From the NCBI RefSeq assembly GCF_027858935.1, contig NZ_JAQIBU010000166.1:1-33388 (forward strand): DNA of 33,388 bases, in the 5' to 3' direction. Under the pieces are notes generated by a model. It was given only the letters and a program-made list of their open reading frames with translations, was not told where the DNA came from and did not search any database. Position numbers and translations under genes: made by a program. The stretch comes from Oleiagrimonas sp. GTDB taxonomy: Bacteria > Pseudomonadota > Gammaproteobacteria > Xanthomonadales > Rhodanobacteraceae. Shown here in pieces: positions 25,058-33,348 of this stretch (within the stretch, counting starts at the first letter, position 1; each line of letters starts with the position of its first letter).

Positions 25058-27160
25058 ATGACGAACCTCCAGGACATCGAGCAGCACTGGCCCGCACCAC
25101 AATGGAACGATATCACTCCAGTGACTGTGACGGGCGAGGTGGTACTTGTCGCCAACGATCATGTGGTGATTCCGACCAATGCGGGCCCACTCAATATCTC
25201 CCTGTATTCCGACGGCATGCGAATCGACAGCGGACCGCGCGCAATCGGCGACTACGGGATGCTGGCCAAGGAACCCGAACGCCTACCGTTGCAACTGAGT
25301 AACGAGACCAACCGAAACATCGTGCGGGGAGGCGATTTCGAGCTCGAGCTTGAGCTTGAACCTCTGGCTTTCGTCTTGCGTAAAAACGGGATCGTAGTAC
25401 AGCGTTCACCGCGCGACAGCCATTTTGAACGACGTTTCCGTCTTCCACCATTTGCTCGGATTGAACGTGGTTGGCTTGTCTCACTCGATCTTCAGTCGAA
25501 CGAACCGGTCTACGGTCTGGGCGAGAAGTGGGGACGGTTGGACAAGCGTGGGCAGTGGCTACGCTCGCTGAACGAGGACGCGTTGGGCGTCAACGCAGAG
25601 CGTTCCTACAAGAACACGCCATTTGCATGGTCTCCTCGCGGCTGGGGATCCCTGGTACACACACCCTCTCCAGTAAGCCACGCTGTTGGCTTCGCGCCCT
25701 TTTCCGAGCGGGCGTATGTCATAACAATCGAGGACGAGGCGCTGGACTTTTTCCTGTTCGCCGGAGCGAATGGCGCAGAGTTACTTGGCAGTTATACCGA
25801 CCTGACCGGTCGCGCTCCGGTACCGCCGCTTTGGAGTCTGGGACTGATTCTGTCCAAGGCGTACTACCGCACGCCTGAGGAAGTACTCGAAGTAGCGCGC
25901 GAAGTTCGCCGCCGTGGTATGCCGTGCGACACCATCACCTTCGATGGACGTGCCTGGCAGGATACCGAAACACGCTTCGCATTCGAATGGGATCCAAAGC
26001 GCTTCGATAATCCCAGAGAGGTACTAGCCCAACTTAAAGACATGGACTTTCGCATATGTGTGTGGGAATACCCGCTGATCTCAACACGCCATCCATGGTT
26101 CGAAGAACTGCAAAGCAAGGGCTGGTTGTTAACCGACGCAGCTACCGGCAAGGCCTATCGCTATAGCTGGGAAACGGAAGCATTCGGGAAGGTGCTGACG
26201 CCGCTCCCTGACTCCGGACTGCTCGACTTCACCCATCCTGAGGCCTACAGATTCTGGCGCGACCAACACCGCGCGCTCTTCGATCTAGGCGTGGACATGA
26301 TCAAAGCTGATTTTGGCGAACAGATCACAGACGACATGCGCGCCTTCAACGGCGAGCATGGACATGCTTTGCACAATGTCTACACGCATCTATATAACCG
26401 CTGTGTGTACGAGGGCGCAGAGAGTTATTCCAGCGCTGGACCCTTTCTGTTCTCACGCTCCAGTTGGATTGGCGCGCAGCGATATCCTTCACAATGGGGT
26501 GGCGATCCTCAAGCCGACTGGGGGGGCATGGCCGCCAATCTACGCGGTGGTGTGGCATGGGGCCTGAGCGGCGGCGCCTACTACGCTACCGATATAGGTG
26601 GCTTCTATCAGGATGATCGAGATCCGGTGCTGTACGTACGCTGGGCCCAAGCCGCAGTCTTTTCCGCACACATGCGTCTGCATGGCATAGGTGCGCGCGA
26701 GCCGTGGTCCTACGGAAGCGAAGCAGAAGCCGCTACTTTCGCGGCCCTCAGGTTGCGCTATCGTCTCTTGCCCTATCTGCTTGCAACAATGCAGACCGCT
26801 CATGCTACCGGCCTTCCGGTCCAGCGAGCGATGGTACTGGCCTGCCCCGACGAACGAGCATCATGGGCCTTTGAGGACCAGTTCTTCTTCGGATCCGACA
26901 TACTGGTTGCACCCTGTCTGGATCCGGACGGTTCCGTCGAAATCTACCTTCCACAGGGTATCTGGCACCGTTTTCCTGATGGCGGTGCATTCGAGGGTGG
27001 GCAAACGCACCAGTTGCACCTGGCACTGACGCAGACCGCCGTTTTCGTGCGCGCCGGCACAAGCATTCCATTGGGCCCAGAGGTTCAACACACTGGCGAA
27101 CTGGGCGGAACTGCCCGCATCATCGAATATTGGCGCGACGGCGCATTTTCACCTGCGTAA
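25058..27160 (+). CDS. GH31 family alpha-glycosidase (candidate sulfoquinovosidase)
   Basis: A 700-residue cytoplasmic glycoside hydrolase; no signal peptide. An N-terminal beta-sandwich (about 1-245) precedes the TIM barrel, with the nucleophile Asp418 in MIKADFGEQI and the acid/base Asp483 in WGGDPQADW. The layout resembles YicI-like alpha-xylosidases (FEWDPKRF, DIGGFY). In context it should release SQ from SQ-glycerol. The classic sulfoquinovosidase pair Arg-x-x-Trp after the second barrel strand is not fully present: the corresponding stretch seems to be RFAF with Arg306 kept and Phe309 in place of Trp. So it is either a divergent sulfoquinovosidase or acts on another alpha-glucoside. It is co-transcribed with the aldehyde dehydrogenase and converges with glpD. 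Confidence 0.85.
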   Translation: MTNLQDIEQHWPAPQWNDITPVTVTGEVVLVANDHVVIPTNAGPLNISLYSDGMRIDSGPRAIGDYGMLAKEPERLPLQLSNETNRNIVRGGDFELELELEPLAFVLRKNGIVVQRSPRDSHFERRFRLPPFARIERGWLVSLDLQSNEPVYGLGEKWGRLDKRGQWLRSLNEDALGVNAERSYKNTPFAWSPRGWGSLVHTPSPVSHAVGFAPFSERAYVITIEDEALDFFLFAGANGAELLGSYTDLTGRAPVPPLWSLGLILSKAYYRTPEEVLEVAREVRRRGMPCDTITFDGRAWQDTETRFAFEWDPKRFDNPREVLAQLKDMDFRICVWEYPLISTRHPWFEELQSKGWLLTDAATGKAYRYSWETEAFGKVLTPLPDSGLLDFTHPEAYRFWRDQHRALFDLGVDMIKADFGEQITDDMRAFNGEHGHALHNVYTHLYNRCVYEGAESYSSAGPFLFSRSSWIGAQRYPSQWGGDPQADWGGMAANLRGGVAWGLSGGAYYATDIGGFYQDDRDPVLYVRWAQAAVFSAHMRLHGIGAREPWSYGSEAEAATFAALRLRYRLLPYLLATMQTAHATGLPVQRAMVLACPDERASWAFEDQFFFGSDILVAPCLDPDGSVEIYLPQGIWHRFPDGGAFEGGQTHQLHLALTQTAVFVRAGTSIPLGPEVQHTGELGGTARIIEYWRDGAFSPA

Positions 27161-27223
27161 GCGAGCTCACTGGATCCTTCTGGATCGACACGTTCCCAGC
27201 CCGCGTTTCGCAACGTACATGAT

Positions 27224-27247
27224 CCAGGCGTCTCAACCGCCTGGTTT
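27224..27247 (+). terminator. Candidate terminator after the GH31 gene
   Basis: CCAGGCG and CGCCTGG form a 7-bp perfect stem with a 7-base loop, followed by TTT on the plus strand. It lies 64 bases past the GH31 stop and overlaps the last codons of the convergent glpD gene. Short T-tail, so moderate support only. Confidence 0.4.
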
Positions 27248-28765
27248 CTGCTTTGCGTCAGACGATAGCGCCCTGCGGCGGGAGTCCATGTAGCTCTGCA
27301 CCTGCTCCTGTGCGGTTGCGTCCAAGTGCAGACCCAGCTTGGAGCGTCGCCACAGCACGTCTTCGACACTGCATGCCCATTCAGTGGACATGAGGTAATC
27401 CAGCTCCGATGCAGTGAGGCCCAGACCAAAATCCTGGCCTAGATCCTGCATTTTTCGCGCCTGACCGATCACGCGATCAATACGGGAACCATAAGCGTGG
27501 GCGAGCCGGTTCAGCGCAGCCGGCGGCATAAACGCATATTTTGCTTCAAGTTGCTCCAGCCACTCATCGAAATTAGCGTCGGGAATGTCACCTCCGGGCA
27601 AGAGCGCATCCCGGGTCCAGGGACGTGAACGACGGCCAAGCACCTTGTCTAGCTTGCCTAGTGCTTCTTCGGCAAGTCGACGGAAAGTGGTGATCTTGCC
27701 GCCATAAACAGTCAACAATGGAGCCTCTCCATTACCCCCGCTAAGTTCCAACGTGTAGTCGCGTGTGATCGCCGAGGGATTATTGGAACCGTCGTCATAC
27801 AGAGGTCGAACTCCTGCGAAACTCCAGATCACATCGGTTGGCTTCACTTCCCGTTTCAGATACCCGCTGACAGTCCGGCACAAATAAGCGGTCTCTTGCT
27901 CACTAATTGCCACATCGGACGGATGCTCCGAATAGGGTACGTCCGTAGTTCCGATCAACGTGAAATCGTGTTCATACGGGATCATGAACACGACACGACC
28001 ATCACCTCCTTGCAATGTATATGCTTGCAGGCCAGCGTAAAGTCGAGGCACCACGATATGGCTGCCTTTGATCAGCACCACACTGCTTCCGGCGCTCCTC
28101 GAATGCAGCTTTTCGGCGACCGGCATCACCCATGGACCCGTCGCGTTGACAATTGCTCGTGCACGCACGCGAAGAGTATCTCCCTCCTCTAGCAACAAGT
28201 CGGCCTGCCAGACGCCCTCTAGCCGATGTGCTGCAATGAAGCGTGTATGCGTCAGCACCTCGGCCCCCCGTTCGCGGGCATCCAATGCATTGAGGACAAC
28301 CAGGCGCGCATCGTCTACCCAGCAATCTGAGTATTCAAATCCCAATGCGTAGCGCGCGTCCAATGGATCGCCTGCCGCATGTTTGCGCAGATGCAATGTG
28401 CGTGTCGCTGGCAGCCGTCTGCGTCCCCCCAAGTGGTCGTAGACAAACAGACCAAATCGGAGCAGAGGCGCTGGTCGCAAGTCCGCATGATATGGCAGGA
28501 CGAAGCGCAGAGGCCACACGACATGGGGTGCCGAGCGCCATAATACTTCGCGTTCACTCAACGATTCTCGCACCAGTCGAAATTCGTAGTGCTCGAGATA
28601 GCGCAAACCACCGTGGATCAGTTTCGAACTGGCTGATGAAGTTCCACTGGCGAGATCAGCCTGCTCGCAAAGCAGCACTTTGTAGCCGCGTCCCGCAGCA
28701 TCGCGCGCGATGCCAGCACCGTTGATGCCACCGCCAATAACCAGTAAATCGAATTCGCGTTCCAT
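27233..28765 (-). CDS. glpD: Glycerol-3-phosphate dehydrogenase (FAD-dependent, aerobic type)
   Basis: A 510-residue flavoprotein of the GlpD family. The N-terminal FAD motif is DLLVIGGGINGAGIARDAAGRG, followed by SSASSKLIHGGLRYLEHYEFRLV, the family signature; GTTDVPY, FAGVRPL and VYGGKITTFRRLAE are further family blocks, and a C-terminal helical domain follows. It oxidises glycerol 3-phosphate to dihydroxyacetone phosphate at the inner membrane and feeds electrons to quinone. It is divergent from the MFS transporter, with an operator 21 bp from its start. Together with glpK it would use glycerol released from SQ-glycerol. A weak ribosome binding site precedes ATG 28765. Confidence 0.95.
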   Translation of the reverse strand: MEREFDLLVIGGGINGAGIARDAAGRGYKVLLCEQADLASGTSSASSKLIHGGLRYLEHYEFRLVRESLSEREVLWRSAPHVVWPLRFVLPYHADLRPAPLLRFGLFVYDHLGGRRRLPATRTLHLRKHAAGDPLDARYALGFEYSDCWVDDARLVVLNALDARERGAEVLTHTRFIAAHRLEGVWQADLLLEEGDTLRVRARAIVNATGPWVMPVAEKLHSRSAGSSVVLIKGSHIVVPRLYAGLQAYTLQGGDGRVVFMIPYEHDFTLIGTTDVPYSEHPSDVAISEQETAYLCRTVSGYLKREVKPTDVIWSFAGVRPLYDDGSNNPSAITRDYTLELSGGNGEAPLLTVYGGKITTFRRLAEEALGKLDKVLGRRSRPWTRDALLPGGDIPDANFDEWLEQLEAKYAFMPPAALNRLAHAYGSRIDRVIGQARKMQDLGQDFGLGLTASELDYLMSTEWACSVEDVLWRRSKLGLHLDATAQEQVQSYMDSRRRALSSDAKQKPGG

Positions 28766-28786
28766 TCGTTGAATGTTATATCATGT

Positions 28787-28806
28787 GTCTTATATAAGTC
28801 TAAGAC
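28787..28806. promoter_or_regulatory. GntR-type operator between glpD and the MFS transporter
   Basis: GTCTTATATAAGTCTAAGAC contains the palindromic core CTTATATAAG and outer GTCTTA/TAAGAC arms. It has the same elements as the suyA site but with the spacer one base shorter. It lies 21 bp from the glpD start and 46 bp from the transporter start, so one site can control both directions. Confidence 0.65.
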
Positions 28807-28852
28807 TATGACGCCCGCGCGTCTCACCGCAAAACGAACGACGGAGATTCAC

Positions 28853-30067
28853 ATGGGAAGTTCGAGACTGCGCTACTGGGTACTGACACTGGTCGTCATT
28901 GCCATCATGCTCAACTATGTTGATCGTCAGATCATTGCATTGCTGAAGCCGATACTGGAGCAGCAGTTTGGTTGGAACGACGCAGACTACGGCGATATCA
29001 CCACATTTTTTCAACTCGGTGGAACGGTGGCTGTCCTTTTCGCTGGTCGATTCGTTGACCGTACTGGCCTGAAGTCAGGCTATGCATGGGGTGTCGGCGT
29101 TTGGAGCCTGGCTGAGATCGCACATACAGTCACCCGTACCGTAACGCAATTTTCGGCGGCACGACTGGTTCTGGGGGTGGCCGAGTCGGTAAACACACCG
29201 GCGGCCGTAAAGAGCATGGCGACCTGGTTCCCGCAAAAGGATCGCTCCTTGGCGTTGGGCATCATGAATGCCGCGCCCAATATCGGCGCCATCGCTACAC
29301 CACTGTTGATACCATGGCTGGCGCTGACTTATGGCTGGCGCGAGACCTTCTTCATTACTGGCGTCGCAGGATTGGTCTGGCTGGTCATATGGCTCGCGCT
29401 TCCCAAGCCACCCAAGCGAATCGAAGTTCACGGCGAATCCAAGCCTCGCCCCGTACCGTGGCGACAATTGATGGATGACCGCTATACCTGGATCATGGTG
29501 TTGGGCAAACTGATGACCGATCCGGTCTGGTGGTTGCTGCTGTTCTGGGCTCCAGACTTTTTTGACCATCGCTACCACCTGAACATGGCGCATATCGGTT
29601 TACCCATTGCCACAATCTACCTGATGGCGATGATCGGCGCCTTTCTTGGTGGGTGGCTCCAGAGCTTGCTGATACGCCGAGGATTATCGGTCAATGCTGC
29701 GCGCAAGATTCCCATGCTGATTGCGTCATTTCTGGTACTGCCGCTACCGCTGGTTCTGCTCACGTCAAATTACTGGGTGGCAGTACTGCTGGTGGGCACT
29801 GCACTTGCCGGTCACCAAGCATTTTCCACCAATTTGTTCGGCTTGGCTGCTGACTCATTTCCCCACCGCGCTGTCGGCTCAGTGATCGGTATCTCAGCAT
29901 TCGCAGGCAATCTAGGCGGACTCGCCATCCTTTTCATTGCAGGCATCCTGTTGAATCGCTATCACAGCTACCTGCCGCTGTTCGCGTACGCAGCGATCGC
30001 GTACCTCGTCGTGCTAGCACTGATCAATTGGATCGCGCCCCGGTTACGACTGATCGAAGAGAATTGA
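28853..30067 (+). CDS. MFS transporter (anion:cation symporter / ExuT-like), candidate SQ or SQ-glycerol importer
   Basis: A 404-residue protein with about 12 transmembrane helices. I start at ATG 28853 because GGAG lies 6 bases upstream and the hydrophobic N-terminus follows; the track start at 28769 would translate the operator. Loop motifs such as NYVDRQIIALLKP, GRFVDRTGLK, the ESVNTPAAVKSMATWFP segment and GWRETFFITG match the hexuronate/tartrate-type ACS transporters, which move organic anions with protons. SQ and SQ-glycerol are sulfonate anions, so import of one of these is the natural guess. Export of sulfolactate is less likely because the locus degrades it. It is the last gene of the catabolic core. 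Confidence 0.9.
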   Translation: MGSSRLRYWVLTLVVIAIMLNYVDRQIIALLKPILEQQFGWNDADYGDITTFFQLGGTVAVLFAGRFVDRTGLKSGYAWGVGVWSLAEIAHTVTRTVTQFSAARLVLGVAESVNTPAAVKSMATWFPQKDRSLALGIMNAAPNIGAIATPLLIPWLALTYGWRETFFITGVAGLVWLVIWLALPKPPKRIEVHGESKPRPVPWRQLMDDRYTWIMVLGKLMTDPVWWLLLFWAPDFFDHRYHLNMAHIGLPIATIYLMAMIGAFLGGWLQSLLIRRGLSVNAARKIPMLIASFLVLPLPLVLLTSNYWVAVLLVGTALAGHQAFSTNLFGLAADSFPHRAVGSVIGISAFAGNLGGLAILFIAGILLNRYHSYLPLFAYAAIAYLVVLALINWIAPRLRLIEEN

Positions 30068-30071
30068 AAAA

Positions 30072-30097
30072 GCCCTTTCCACGGTATAAGGAAGGGC
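30072..30097. terminator. Stem-loop just after the MFS transporter
   Basis: GCCCTTTCC and GGAAGGGC pair with one bulged base around a 9-base loop, 5 bases after the transporter stop. On the minus strand the stem is followed by TTTTT, a good intrinsic terminator; on the plus strand the tail is not T-rich. It may stop transcripts entering from the right and help end the transporter mRNA. Confidence 0.5.
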
Positions 30098-30845
30098 GGA
30101 TTCAAGGTCCGCGTGCAACACAGTCATTGCATTGTGCCGATCCTGCGTATTAGCCAGTCGTCAATGCTCGTTGGTGACCTGCAAGGGCGTGTGGAACCCA
30201 TGGGGCTTGCAAGGTCGGGGGTTGAAGCTAAGGTCAGCTCGGATTGAGCCCAACTTGGCTGTACACCGACAAGTCCGTGCCCTTGGGAAAATACTGGCGT
30301 AGCAGGCCCTTGGTATTCTCGTTGCTGTTGCGCCGCCAGGGGCGGTGGGAGCCTGCCAATTAAACCTTCACACCGATGCGCAAGGTCAGGGCGTCGTGGT
30401 AGCTCATCTCCTTGCCCTGGTCATAGATCAAGTCCGGACTTTGGAAACGGCCTTGTCAACGGTCGACTGGTCTATCTCATGGTTTTCGCGAGGGCAGGCG
30501 TTTGATTGCGAACCGCACGGGTGCGCTCACGAAAAGGAGGACGACATAACGGGCTCGCGCCGGGCGGCATTTGCCGAAAACACACAACTCCACTTGCCCT
30601 GGCCCGCGAAGGATCAACCCGAATGACTTGCGGGTTCAACGGGCCCTTTACGGCCTCCCGCGAAGCGGCCACGGCGGACAGTCGACCAAGAGCGTGGGCG
30701 ATGCTGACGTAGCGCTTCTTGCCCGAGGTGTCGCCATGCTCTGGGCAACGACGCAGGCAAGACCTGAAACAAACCGTATCAATACGGCATGCCAGGTCCT
30801 GCCATGACTCGATAAGGCCAGGCCCGGACTTTATCCTGCCTTTTA
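30098..30845. other. Right junction region with IS30 remnant
   Basis: About 750 bases between the MFS transporter and gamma-glutamyltranspeptidase. The stretch 30098-30233 holds nothing I can name. From 30234 to about 30720 lies a decayed IS30-family transposase on the minus strand. The track ORFs here (for example 30345-30626 and 30506-30712) are shadows of it. No complete inverted repeats or target duplication could be identified. Confidence 0.6.
30234..30720 (-). pseudogene. Decayed IS30-family transposase
   Basis: Broken into several frames on the minus strand. The clearest blocks are IYDQGKEMSYHDALT (near 30400-30435), then after a frameshift RPWRRNSNENTKGLLRQYF and PKGTDLSVYSQVGLNPS ending at a TGA at 30234-30236; these are the IS30 catalytic C-terminus. 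Weaker blocks upstream, IAHALGR followed by ASREA (about 30660-30710) and RARYVVLL/ERTRAV, resemble the N-terminal HTH and core with frameshifts and a deletion. The early stop after NPS also truncates the normal C-terminus. Not functional. Confidence 0.75.
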
Positions 30846-32684
30846 TCAGTAACCAACCACCTCGCCGTCCTTGCGCATTTCGCTGGCGCCCCAGTACACA
30901 TGGTCCTTGGCGTCATACATGATCGCCTCGTATCCGCCGAAAGCGCCGGAGCCGGGGGGCACCCAGTCCACTTTGTAGCCGCGTTTCTCCAGCGCAGCCC
31001 CGACCGACTTGTTGAAGCCCGACTCCAGCTCGACCGTACCGATGCCTTTCGATGGCAGGCCCGTCGGCGTGGCGCTGCCCACGTGTCTCCAGCGGGCGGC
31101 ATCGCCGGCTTCCTGCACGTTCATGCCAAAGTCGATCATGTTCACCAATACCTGCACATGACCCTGCGGCTGCATCGAGCCCCCCATCACGCCGAACGCG
31201 AGCCAGGGCTTGCCCTGTTTCATCACGAAGGCGGGAATGATGGTGTGAAAGGGGCGTTTGCGGGCCGCGTACACGTTCGCGGCATCGCCATGCAGCGAAT
31301 ACAGCGCACCGCGATCCTGGAACATGAAACCGAGTCCATCGGCGACCAGGCCCGAACCCATGCCGGCGTAGTTGGACTGGATCATGGACACCATCATGCC
31401 GCTGCTGTCGGCCGTCTCGAAGTCGGTGGTGTCGCCGTTGAACAGGCGCGGATTGCCGGGCCCGATATTCGGGTTGGCGTGCTGCAGGTTGATCATCTTG
31501 CGCCGTTGGTCGGCATATTTCTCCGACAGCAGGCCTTTCATCGGCGCATCGTAGAAGCGCGGGTCGGCGTAATACTTGGAGAGATCGGCAAAGGCCAGAC
31601 GCTTGGACTCGATCTCCGCGGTCAGCGTGTCCGCGGTGCCAACACCCATTTTTTTCAAGTCGAAACCCTTGAGGGTGTTGAGCATCTCCAACGCGGCAAA
31701 ACCCTGCCCGTTGGGCGGCAGTTCGTAAACATCATAGCCGCGGTAGTTGACCGACTGCGGCTGCACCCAGGCGCCGTGGAAAGTGGCGAAATCCGCATAG
31801 CGCAGATCACCACCGATGCGCTTGAAATAGTCCGCCATGGTGTGGGCGATCCTTCCCTTGTAGAAGGCATCGCGCCCGCCCTTGGCGATCAGGGAAAGCG
31901 TGTGGGACAGATCGGGGTTGTGAAACACCTCGCCCTGCCGCGGCGTATGCCCGTTGATCAGATAGAGTTTTTTCGCGTTACCGAATTCCTCGATCAAGCC
32001 ACGATTCTTCTCGAAGGCTTTCCAGTTGCCTTTCCAGTACCTGGAGACGATTTCAGTGACCGGGAAGCCATGCTTGGCATAGTAGATCGCCGGAGCGAGA
32101 TCCTCACTGATCGGCAACTTGCCAAAACGCTTGTGCAGGGCGAACCAGGCATCGACCACACCAGGCACGGTCACCGGAAGCGAGCCGAACAGGGGGATCT
32201 GGTCGGAAGGTTTCATGCCCGCCTTTTTGTAGGCAGCCGCCACTTCGGCCCGCATGCTGGCCAGATCACGCCCCTTGGGCGACCAGCCGGATCCGTTGTA
32301 GCCATAAAGCTTATGGGTCTTGGGGTCGTACACAATGGCAAAGGCATCACCGCCAATACCGTTCAGCACCGGCTGCATCAATCCGAGGACCGCGTTGGCG
32401 GCGATGGCGGCATCCACGGCGCTGCCGCCTTTCTTCAGGATTTCCACGGCGGCAAGAGATGCGATCGGCTGTTCGGTGGCCGCCATGCCGTGCTGCGCCA
32501 GTACCGGAGACCGGGATGCCCATGGAGCACCCGCGTAGCGATCACCACGGCCGATGCTGCCGGCACGCGCACTGGCCATGCCCAGCAGACCCGTGACGAG
32601 CATGGCCACAAGCGCGGAGCCCACCCACGTGATGTCCGAACCACCGGATCGTGAATGTGAATGAAGACGTTTGGATGAATGCAT
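30846..32684 (-). CDS. ggt: Gamma-glutamyltranspeptidase
   Basis: A 612-residue N-terminal-nucleophile hydrolase precursor. ATG 32684 follows GGGGGAG and gives an N-terminus with a polar stretch and then the hydrophobic segment WVGSALVAMLVTGLLGMASARA, a signal peptide for periplasmic export; the track start 26 codons upstream is less likely. The early family block GGSAVDAAIAANAVLGLMQP and NGIGGDAFAIVYD are clear. Autoprocessing would occur at GDTTDF, with Thr419 as the new N-terminal nucleophile of the small subunit. It hydrolyses or transfers the gamma-glutamyl group of glutathione and related peptides. GC-rich host-like composition places it outside the island. Confidence 0.93.
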   Translation of the reverse strand: MHSSKRLHSHSRSGGSDITWVGSALVAMLVTGLLGMASARAGSIGRGDRYAGAPWASRSPVLAQHGMAATEQPIASLAAVEILKKGGSAVDAAIAANAVLGLMQPVLNGIGGDAFAIVYDPKTHKLYGYNGSGWSPKGRDLASMRAEVAAAYKKAGMKPSDQIPLFGSLPVTVPGVVDAWFALHKRFGKLPISEDLAPAIYYAKHGFPVTEIVSRYWKGNWKAFEKNRGLIEEFGNAKKLYLINGHTPRQGEVFHNPDLSHTLSLIAKGGRDAFYKGRIAHTMADYFKRIGGDLRYADFATFHGAWVQPQSVNYRGYDVYELPPNGQGFAALEMLNTLKGFDLKKMGVGTADTLTAEIESKRLAFADLSKYYADPRFYDAPMKGLLSEKYADQRRKMINLQHANPNIGPGNPRLFNGDTTDFETADSSGMMVSMIQSNYAGMGSGLVADGLGFMFQDRGALYSLHGDAANVYAARKRPFHTIIPAFVMKQGKPWLAFGVMGGSMQPQGHVQVLVNMIDFGMNVQEAGDAARWRHVGSATPTGLPSKGIGTVELESGFNKSVGAALEKRGYKVDWVPPGSGAFGGYEAIMYDAKDHVYWGASEMRKDGEVVGY

Positions 32685-33348
32685 GGCTCCCCCGTATGAA
32701 CAATGCGCGTAGCCACCGATAATAGCACTGTCGAAAAGAACGGTTCCTGGAACATTGTCCACGGGTGACCTTTATGCACGAACGGGTCACGATTCGCTGC
32801 CGGCATGACGTTTTCTGTGCCGGCTCCCCTCATCTGTCAACACGATCATTTCCGCTTAACTGCGAAGAACCATTTTTGCGTCGGCGTCTTTCGAATATAA
32901 GCTCTATGCAACTGGTACATAAATGTATGTCTCGATGCATGCCTTTATGTTGCTCATCATCTTACTCACTTCCGATTTTTGCCAAAGGAAACCAATTGGA
33001 GGTCGGGAAATTGGTTGGCAGCACAGCGTTGGCGGGGACAGATGTTCGACCGTCGCAATCCGGTCCATAGCGTTCACGGCCCAACGAACATGCCTACACA
33101 AGTGGGCCCCGAAAATTGGACAGCGCGATAAGTGCTCCCTCGGGTCAAGCCGCCAGCCTGGCAGCATCTTGGAAATACACACTTCCCGTCGTGTACCGGC
33201 CAATCGAGAGTGCACTCCACTCAGACCCTGAGATTTCCCCACGAATCTCCTCGTTCAATCAACACGTTACGCGCTGACTGAAGGAACAGTGCGCGCATGA
33301 TGCGGTCATTCCTCACGGGTTACGAAGCCAGAGGAAGCAGACCACACC
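32685..33348. other. Intergenic region at the right end with possible IS debris
   Basis: About 660 bases with no convincing gene. Around 33100-33122 the sequence TGGGCCCCGAAAATTGGACA resembles, in reverse, the kind of terminal repeat seen in IS3-type elements, but no partner end is in the window. The part from 32700 to 33000 presumably contains the ggt promoter, with no specific elements called. Confidence 0.4.

Noticed and set aside
28769-28852. N-terminal extension of the MFS transporter in the ORF track
   Set aside because: It translates through the operator; GGAG 6 bases before ATG 28853 marks the better start.
30900-32654. 584-codon plus-strand ORF opposite ggt
   Set aside because: Shadow of the high-GC ggt gene; the minus-strand frame has full family motifs and a signal peptide.
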